Below, in pieces: positions 7,601 to 10,566 of a stretch of DNA of 10,566 bases. Numbering within the stretch: the first letter of the stretch is position 1; the number at the start of each line of letters is the position of its first letter. Both the position numbers and the translations under genes were made by a program. The notes under the pieces were generated by a model. It was not told the DNA's origin and did no database searches. It saw only the letters and a list, made by a program, of their open reading frames with translations. Source of the stretch: JAXGPP01 sp964436865 (GTDB lineage: Bacteria > Planctomycetota > Planctomycetia > Pirellulales > Thermoguttaceae); NCBI GenBank assembly GCA_964436865.1, contig CAYTFK010000249.1:1-10566 (forward strand). Direction: 5' to 3'.

Positions 7601-7737
7601 GAAAGCAATCGCGGGCCAATCTTACGGTCACGCTGCCGAGCGGAAAGCGATACGAGTTCGCCGCCGTCGATGCCGACCGATTCCTTGACTTGAACTTGCC
7701 CCGCAAAGCCATTTCGATCGTGGAGCCTCCCCAATGA
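4636..7737 (+). CDS. Secreted mosaic protein: EF-hands, two VOC domains, FG-GAP/VCBS repeats, ASPIC/UnbV
   Basis: The 1033-residue protein begins at ATG 4636 with AGGAG 8 nt upstream. An in-frame extension runs back through the sulfatase gene but has no such signal. Residues 1-22 are a signal peptide (cleavage near ASG-QE). EF-hand loops lie at 44-55 (DRNGDGKISAEE) and 65-76 (DKDGDGFVTLEE). Two glyoxalase/VOC-like domains follow, about 112-231 and 241-355, each with FYRDGIGM/FYGETLGL and a DPDGN turn. The usual first His ligand is absent in both and the C-terminal Glu is replaced by Tyr in the second, so metal catalysis is doubtful. From 452 to about 904, seven calcium-type FG-GAP motifs occur, starting at D452, D519, D585, D660, D747, D838 and D894 (e.g. 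DFNGDGFLDLF), as in a beta-propeller. Residues 937-1010 (NHWLRLRF, IGARVEV, HFGLG, LPSGKRYEF) match ASPIC/UnbV. It is likely an extracytoplasmic binding protein working with the sulfatase. Confidence 0.9.
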   Translation: MRSTIRLFAVLALMIVSTTASGQEQTGPARARQGGLAERFKQLDRNGDGKISAEEFPGPLLKQIDKDGDGFVTLEEAQAYFAGRRSSPPGAKQPEPFQQPPADSPKGPGLQVVDAVFELCVRDVEACAKFYRDGIGMREIEPADANKGALLEWAGSYLRLRKVPGDKPTPAAGNPIKQMLSTNGFRWFSLWFNDPAAVCERIAKAGYPAPMKGGNVSMTRDPDGNVVEIMGVPRSASSETFTWGIAVGNDAAARKFYGETLGLAEFDPWNLPVAGGLKMYLFSTGAGRVKFSAPPGQRPREADAGPDAPGLRSVTLRVADLAAARAGLAKRGAKMEGEKRLLVTDPDGNRIYIEQAPAVAIKATAARPQTVLPGTKRPQSTLDRIRAQYGNITPKPHKEEIAEQRPGEPALKKMPDGDASRDAAGRGQLFESICVTGITDIQEGMNGVAIVDLNKDGLLDIVATYSPVRGKGGRWGAGEKLRVFINDGGFKFHPHTIKLLDSKVTLDRFGRGQVPVLSDFNGDGFLDLFFTRHAQMSGGQSNPNDQRIGNGLYLSEGAWDTFRDVSAKMGIQNEKAYNRQPSLGDVNQDGWLDIAIGCDNIKDAQGGFPHSRLYVFTPDGPQFADGHFEDIGGTDLVPDFGGFYHDSAKDKAGPDINLRDLDGDGDLDLIQSCHVDVLDLAASYSPIEYRQGVFCWRNLLAETRKLHFEKITGNGLACEAHLKLSADKQSTESIGKAPGLPYISLADVDNDGLLDVLAVGPASPGWAPRAEYVSGRFWRNRGTFQFQEATGTVGLSALDWVYRDWCRFFDAPAPRTRPGAPMDAGDRRPYFADAVVGDFNNDGWQDFVVLDRSETMNPEARAALFMNRGNGTFEVKPTTFSGLDDNGICGEAADLNNDGLLDLVFAADPDNSGVVLSMAGYESKIYWNTGLHGGKENHWLRLRFSGVKHADLIGARVEVAATGMKQYRWIHANHSYKSGGALEAHFGLGKQSRANLTVTLPSGKRYEFAAVDADRFLDLNLPRKAISIVEPPQ

Positions 7738-7799
7738 TGCGAGTTGTCACGCTAATCGTGTGCATCGCCCTGTGGTGGCTGGCGGTCGAGGGCGGGTAA
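7734..7799 (+). pseudogene. 21-codon signal-peptide-like ORF, probable truncated gene start
   Basis: ATG 7734 overlaps the stop of the mosaic-protein gene (ATGA) and has GGAG about 8 nt upstream, as expected for a following operon gene. It encodes MMRVV followed by a hydrophobic run (TLIVCIALWWLAV) and stops at TAA 7797. This looks like the signal peptide of an exported protein whose body is missing. A short palindromic repeat begins within 30 bp of the stop. It could also be a genuine tiny membrane peptide. Confidence 0.45.
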
Positions 7800-7823
7800 G
7801 CGCGAGAGGGATTTGGGGGTGGT

Positions 7824-7860
7824 GGGGTGAAGAGACGGATTAAGAATCCGTCCTACGGAG
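7824..7860. repeat. Interspersed short repeat, copy 2, with perfect dyad
   Basis: GACGGATT-AAG-AATCCGTC (7834-7852) is a perfect 8-bp stem with a 3-nt loop, preceded by GGGGTGAA and followed by CTACGGAG. It matches copy 3 (8772-8807) across this whole length with a few substitutions, and copy 1 over 17 bp. It sits just after the sulfatase operon. There is no T-run, so it is not a classical terminator. Confidence 0.65.
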
Positions 7861-7895
7861 CGGCGGACCGCTTTGGGGGATAGGGGCGAAAGTGG

Positions 7896-7924
7896 TTGAC
7901 TGGAGGAGGGTCGGGCGTGAGAAT
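7896..7924 (+). promoter_or_regulatory. Possible promoter for the concanavalin-like gene
   Basis: TTGACT (7896-7901) and GAGAAT (7919-7924) are separated by 17 bp, with five and four matches to consensus. The position fits a leader of about 155 nt. It is tentative because one such pair is expected by chance in a region this long. Confidence 0.25.
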
Positions 7925-8085
7925 TCGGGCGGTGGCAGGGTGCGTTATAGCGAGAGAGTCATCACGGTAGAGATGTCGGCGTGTCGGATCCACTCGACCC
8001 GCTCAGCGCGACCGTCGATGTCACGGGCGAGGACGACCTTCCAACCCTCAACAAGGCCATTTCCTCAGGCCCCGGGAACTTGCGG

Positions 8086-8766
8086 ATGTCCACTCACAAT
8101 GTGGCAGGCATTGTTCTCATCGCCTGCTTTGCCTGGCAGTATAGCTGCCATGGGCAGACCGTTATGTTTGAGGATACGTTCGACAATGGTCTCTCCGACA
8201 AGTGGCAGATGGTTGGGCTGGAGCAAACGGATTATCGAGTGCGAGAGGGCGGGCTTGAGTTGCGGGTCAAGGACGTCCGCGCAAACCAACCACGGCCCGT
8301 GCTGAAGGTTGATTTGCCATTCTCGACGGCCGATACAGTGTTTGCGTCGGTGGACGTGTCGGTGGCTGGGGAACGTTTCCAGCGCGGGGATGAGGCTGGA
8401 CTGTGCCTCACCGATCAGGACGGCGCCGTGTTCACGGCACGCATGACGAACATCGACGGCTATTTGTTGCTCGCGCCGGGGGAGGTGGATTTCATCGGCA
8501 CGCCGGGTCAAGAGGGCGATCCCGGAAAGTACACGGTCAAGTACTGGCCGGCAGACGAATCGTTCGGTCCGCTGCGGATCTTGGTCCGCGGACACTACGC
8601 ACACTTTCAAGTTGGTCCATCCACCGCGGGTGAATACAAGACGTTCTTTCATTCCGCAGTTCGGGAATCAGACAAGGGAATGGGATTCGGGGTGACGGCG
8701 ATCGGCCGATCCGGCGACGGCGATCGGTGGGTGCGATTCGACAACTTCCGCGTTATCAAGCCATAG
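8086..8766 (+). CDS. Exported concanavalin A/LamG-like protein of unknown function
   Basis: From ATG 8086 the protein has 226 residues and begins with a hydrophobic export segment (VAGIVLIACFAW). I prefer this start because the signal sequence is then N-terminal; a GTG at 7981 would bury it under 35 extra residues. LIAC at about 11-14 resembles a lipobox, so it may be a lipoprotein, although the n-region lacks Lys or Arg. The mature part opens with FEDTFDNGLSDKWQMVG, the usual first strands of planctomycete concanavalin-like/LamG-type jelly-roll domains (as in DUF1080 or GH-associated modules). It then alternates strands and ends with WVRFDNFRVIKP, a typical closing strand. No catalytic residues are evident, so sugar binding is the likeliest role. 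It stands alone between the sulfatase operon and a convergent glycosyltransferase gene. Confidence 0.75.
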   Translation: MSTHNVAGIVLIACFAWQYSCHGQTVMFEDTFDNGLSDKWQMVGLEQTDYRVREGGLELRVKDVRANQPRPVLKVDLPFSTADTVFASVDVSVAGERFQRGDEAGLCLTDQDGAVFTARMTNIDGYLLLAPGEVDFIGTPGQEGDPGKYTVKYWPADESFGPLRILVRGHYAHFQVGPSTAGEYKTFFHSAVRESDKGMGFGVTAIGRSGDGDRWVRFDNFRVIKP

Positions 8767-8771
8767 CGGCG

Positions 8772-8807
8772 GGGGTGAAAATACGGATTGGAAATCCGTC
8801 CACGAAA
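8772..8807. repeat. Interspersed short repeat, copy 3, with dyad
   Basis: ACGGATT-GGA-AATCCGT (8783-8799) is a perfect 7-bp stem with a 3-nt loop, preceded by GGGGTGAA and followed by CCACGAAAG. It is the third member of the family at 1071 and 7824 and begins 6 bp after the stop of the concanavalin-like gene, between two convergent genes. Confidence 0.65.
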
Positions 8808-8824
8808 GATGATGGGCGAGCGGC

Positions 8825-10090
8825 TTACTTTCGAGATTCGGAGCCGCGCGGGCGTGATGCTGATGCGACATTTTCCAGCGCGTCGGCCGCGAGGAGTCTT
8901 CCTCGAACGAGCGCGCAGCGTTCGGCAATCTGCCGACACGATTTTGCGACGGCGGGGGAAGTGAGCAGCGCGTCGAGTTCCCGGGCCACGGCCGGCCCGT
9001 GGAACCGTGACGGCCGGATTTCGCTTCCCACTCCCAGCCGTCGTATGCGGGCCGCATTGTCGAACTCGTCGTGCGCCAGCGGCATCACCAGTTGGGGAAT
9101 GCCGGCCGCAAGCCCCTGCGCGGTGGAGCCGATGCCGGCGTGGTGAATCACCGCTGCCGATCGCGAAAGCAACGGGCGAAATGGCACGTACGGGTAGTGC
9201 ACGACACCATCCGGCAGCGATTGAGGAACCTGGTCGGCGAACCGCGTGAGCAGGATCCCACGCCGCCCGAGCCGCCGGCATGCCTCGGCCGCTGCAGCGA
9301 AGAACGCTGTTGCGAACATGTTTGCGGAGCCGGGCGTGAAGACCAGGGGAGGCGGGCCGCCGGCAAGGAAATCGTCGACTTCGGGCGGCAACGGCTCGTC
9401 GGCCTGCTCGTCCCAGAGCGGGAAGTCGGCGAAGACGACGTTGGCGGGCCAATCGGGCTGGCGTGGAGCGAACCACTCGGGAAAGAGGCAGATCACCCCG
9501 CGCGGCGAGTGCCACCCGCGGACAACGGCTCGGATCGGTTGCAGTCCAAGCTCGCCGCGCAACCGGTTCAGGCTGGGGCATACTGTGCGATCGATCGCCA
9601 ACCGCTCTCCGAGACGGAATCCCAACCGCCGCAGCCACAACGGGCCCGCCGCGCCGGTGAGCACGGGCGGTTCGATGTCGCTCCACAAGACGGCGGGACT
9701 GAGGTGAATGGTGACGACCGGCAGCCCGGTCTTCTCCTGTGCGAGAAGCCCCCCAAACCCGAAACAATTCACGATCCCGACCGTCTGTCCAGGCAGATAG
9801 CGTTCGGCAAAGGCCAAGTATTGGGTCCGCAGGTGGGGCTCGACGATGCTGCGGTAGATATGGGGGAACGCTCGCATCGGGTTCCAGAGATCCGGATGAT
9901 TCGCTCCGGCGAGGAACTCCTCGCGGCTGCCGAGTGGGACGTGACGAAGGCCGTGCCTGTCGATAAGCTCCCGGAAGTAGCCATTCACGACGAAAGTGAT
10001 CTCGTGCCCTCGCCGTTGCAACTCCAAAGCGACACTCAGCATGGGGTGCACATCGCCGGCGCTTCCGATGGGCGAGAAGATGAAATGCAA
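8825..10090 (-). CDS. GT1-type glycosyltransferase (sterol/rhamnosyltransferase-like)
   Basis: A cytoplasmic GT-B fold enzyme transferring a nucleotide-activated sugar to a small or lipid acceptor. I place the start at TTG 10090, because AAGGAGG (10102-10096) lies 5 nt upstream and the protein then begins HFIFSPIGSAGDVHPMLSVA, exactly at the first fold strand. The longer GTG 10153 and ATG 10120 starts lack a ribosome site. The protein has 421 residues, normal for the family. G9-S-A-G-D13-V-H-P16 is the N-terminal acceptor-side loop. H316-H-A-G-I-G-S-T followed by GIPQLVMPLAHDEFDNAARIRRLGVG (to 355) is the donor-binding signature near the C-terminus. The acceptor and sugar are unknown; antibiotic-type, sterol and glycolipid transferases share these motifs. 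It starts 66 nt after the MfnF-like gene on the same strand and is probably cotranscribed with it. Confidence 0.9.
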   Translation of the reverse strand: MHFIFSPIGSAGDVHPMLSVALELQRRGHEITFVVNGYFRELIDRHGLRHVPLGSREEFLAGANHPDLWNPMRAFPHIYRSIVEPHLRTQYLAFAERYLPGQTVGIVNCFGFGGLLAQEKTGLPVVTIHLSPAVLWSDIEPPVLTGAAGPLWLRRLGFRLGERLAIDRTVCPSLNRLRGELGLQPIRAVVRGWHSPRGVICLFPEWFAPRQPDWPANVVFADFPLWDEQADEPLPPEVDDFLAGGPPPLVFTPGSANMFATAFFAAAAEACRRLGRRGILLTRFADQVPQSLPDGVVHYPYVPFRPLLSRSAAVIHHAGIGSTAQGLAAGIPQLVMPLAHDEFDNAARIRRLGVGSEIRPSRFHGPAVARELDALLTSPAVAKSCRQIAERCALVRGRLLAADALENVASASRPRGSESRK

Positions 10091-10095
10091 GTTCG

Positions 10096-10102
10096 CCTCC
10101 TT
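10096..10102 (-). promoter_or_regulatory. Ribosome binding site that decides the glycosyltransferase start
   Basis: AAGGAGG on the minus strand, a full Shine-Dalgarno sequence, is 5 nt before TTG 10090. It lies inside the longer in-frame reading from GTG 10153, so it argues for the unusual TTG start. Confidence 0.75.
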
Positions 10103-10156
10103 GTTCCGCGGGTCGTGCATCGGCAGGTCCGAGCGGCTGCGCCGCTTTCGCACGTT

Positions 10157-10566
10157 CTACAATGGATTGGATTCGGCGGCGAGGAGGGCGAGGGCGTGGG
10201 CGGTGGCGGCGCGGGAGGCGTCGGGGCCGAGGTGGTCGGACAATGAGATGACGGTGGGGAGATTGGAGAGGTCGGACGCCTGGGTGAGAGTACGGAGACG
10301 CGGAGCGTCCGAACGCGCGCTGCCACGCAGAGCGTAGGAGCGAGGTGGGCTGTTACGCAGAGCGTGGGAACGGGTGGAGGGGAACCAGCCGAGTTGAGCG
10401 AGTGCGCGGCGGGCGAGGAATTCGCCGCAGCCGGAGAGGATGATCGTGTTGGGAGGCGACGTGAGGCGGCTGGCGACCTGCTGGATCGCGGCGGCAATCC
10501 GGCGGGACTGGGCGTCGGCCAAAGGACGGATTGGTGCGCCGCACGAGCACCGATCTTCGTGGGTTC
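10157..10566 (-). CDS. Hydantoinase-related protein, MfnF-like, H4MPT-linked C1 pathway (partial, C-terminal part)
   Basis: The frame enters from the right edge, is open throughout and stops at TAG 10157. About 136 residues are visible. IILSGCGEFLARRAL and, nearer the end, VISLSDHLGPDASRAATAHALALLAAE match the C-terminal end of the hydantoinase-like family described as 'probable H4MPT-linked C1 transfer pathway protein' (TIGR03123). MfnF, which joins the furan and glutamyl-tyramine halves of methanofuran, belongs to it. Planctomycetes and methylotrophs carry this family with their formaldehyde-oxidation genes. Between the two motifs sits a low-complexity stretch (about 35 residues containing RSHALRNS, PPRSYALRGS, ARSDAPRL) encoded by palindromic repeats at 10297-10372. 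It does not look like part of the fold. The assignment is from short motifs only; the nucleotide-binding N-terminal part is outside the window. Confidence 0.68.
   Translation of the reverse strand, partial: THEDRCSCGAPIRPLADAQSRRIAAAIQQVASRLTSPPNTIILSGCGEFLARRALAQLGWFPSTRSHALRNSPPRSYALRGSARSDAPRLRTLTQASDLSNLPTVISLSDHLGPDASRAATAHALALLAAESNPL
10297..10372. repeat. Three palindromic repeat units inside the MfnF-like coding sequence
   Basis: The units are GACGC-GGA-GCGTC-CGAACG (10297-10315), CACGC-AGA-GCGTA-GGAGCG (10323-10341) and TACGC-AGA-GCGTG-GGAACG (10354-10372). They share ACGC-RGA-GCGT followed by GARCG and are spaced 26 and 31 bp apart. Each can form a small hairpin. The frame stays open through all of them. 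Units of this kind (AGAGCGTGGGAACG) recall the intergenic repeats common in planctomycete genomes. Confidence 0.7.

Larger units (their letters stand above)
7800..8085. other. Intergenic region between sulfatase operon and concanavalin-like gene
   Basis: This 286-bp stretch holds repeat copy 2 and a possible plus-strand promoter (TTGACT at 7896-7901, 17 bp, GAGAAT at 7919-7924). An in-frame GTG at 7981 could extend the next gene by 35 residues. On the minus strand, 8064-7948 is an open fragment without a start codon, containing WKVVLARDIDGRAERVEW and HADIST. I see no complete gene here. Confidence 0.5.

Noticed and set aside
7948..8064. Minus-strand fragment with WKVVLARDIDGRAERVEW and HADIST, recalling the HADISTT motif of tyrosine recombinases
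   Set aside because: Only 39 codons, no start codon, and no catalytic Arg or Tyr context; the similarity is too short to call an integrase remnant.
8783..8799. Dyad between convergent genes as a rho-independent terminator
   Set aside because: The stem is short and no T-run follows on either strand; it fits the repeat family better.
9071..10246. 391-codon plus-strand open frame opposite the glycosyltransferase
   Set aside because: Antisense shadow; the minus strand encodes a full GT1 protein with both signature motifs.

Overview
The window looks like chromosomal DNA of a planctomycete (phylum Planctomycetota, possibly Pirellulales-like). This is inferred from four things: high G+C, a short ECF sigma factor of the planctomycete/Verrucomicrobium type, a secreted sulfatase beside FG-GAP/VCBS-ASPIC and concanavalin-like proteins, and fragments at both ends that resemble the methanofuran/methylofuran branch of H4MPT-linked C1 metabolism, which planctomycetes share with methylotrophs and methanogens. 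No species can be named from sequence alone.

Layout. Positions 1-308 (minus strand) hold the N-terminal part of an amino-acid-kinase-fold protein (MfnE-like) that runs off the left edge. Positions 309-1387 have no convincing gene, but contain a strong sigma70-type promoter on the minus strand (948-977) with overlapping dyads (932-962), one matching TGTTC-N4-GAACA. Positions 1388-7799 form one tightly packed plus-strand unit: an ECF sigma factor; a one-pass membrane protein probably acting as its anti-sigma partner (ATGA overlap); a secreted formylglycine-type sulfatase with a C-terminal EF-hand pair; a 1033-aa secreted mosaic (EF-hands, two VOC domains, VCBS repeats, ASPIC/UnbV); and a 21-codon signal-peptide-like remnant. 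Positions 8086-8766 encode a small exported concanavalin/LamG-like protein. On the minus strand follow a GT1-type glycosyltransferase (10090-8825) and the C-terminal part of an MfnF-like hydantoinase-related protein (10566-10157).

How it fits together. The sigma/anti-sigma pair probably controls the secreted sulfatase and its calcium-binding partner, which suggests a regulated extracytoplasmic system for sulfated polymers. The two C1-cofactor-like fragments at the window ends lie on the same strand and are separated by about 9.8 kb, so the sulfatase region and the glycosyltransferase may interrupt an ancestral C1-cofactor gene group.

The most unusual points are the promoter/operator with a LexA-like dyad, the EF-hand module shared by two adjacent but unrelated secreted proteins, the mosaic protein itself, palindromic repeats inside the MfnF-like reading frame, and a short dyad repeat scattered through three intergenic sites.
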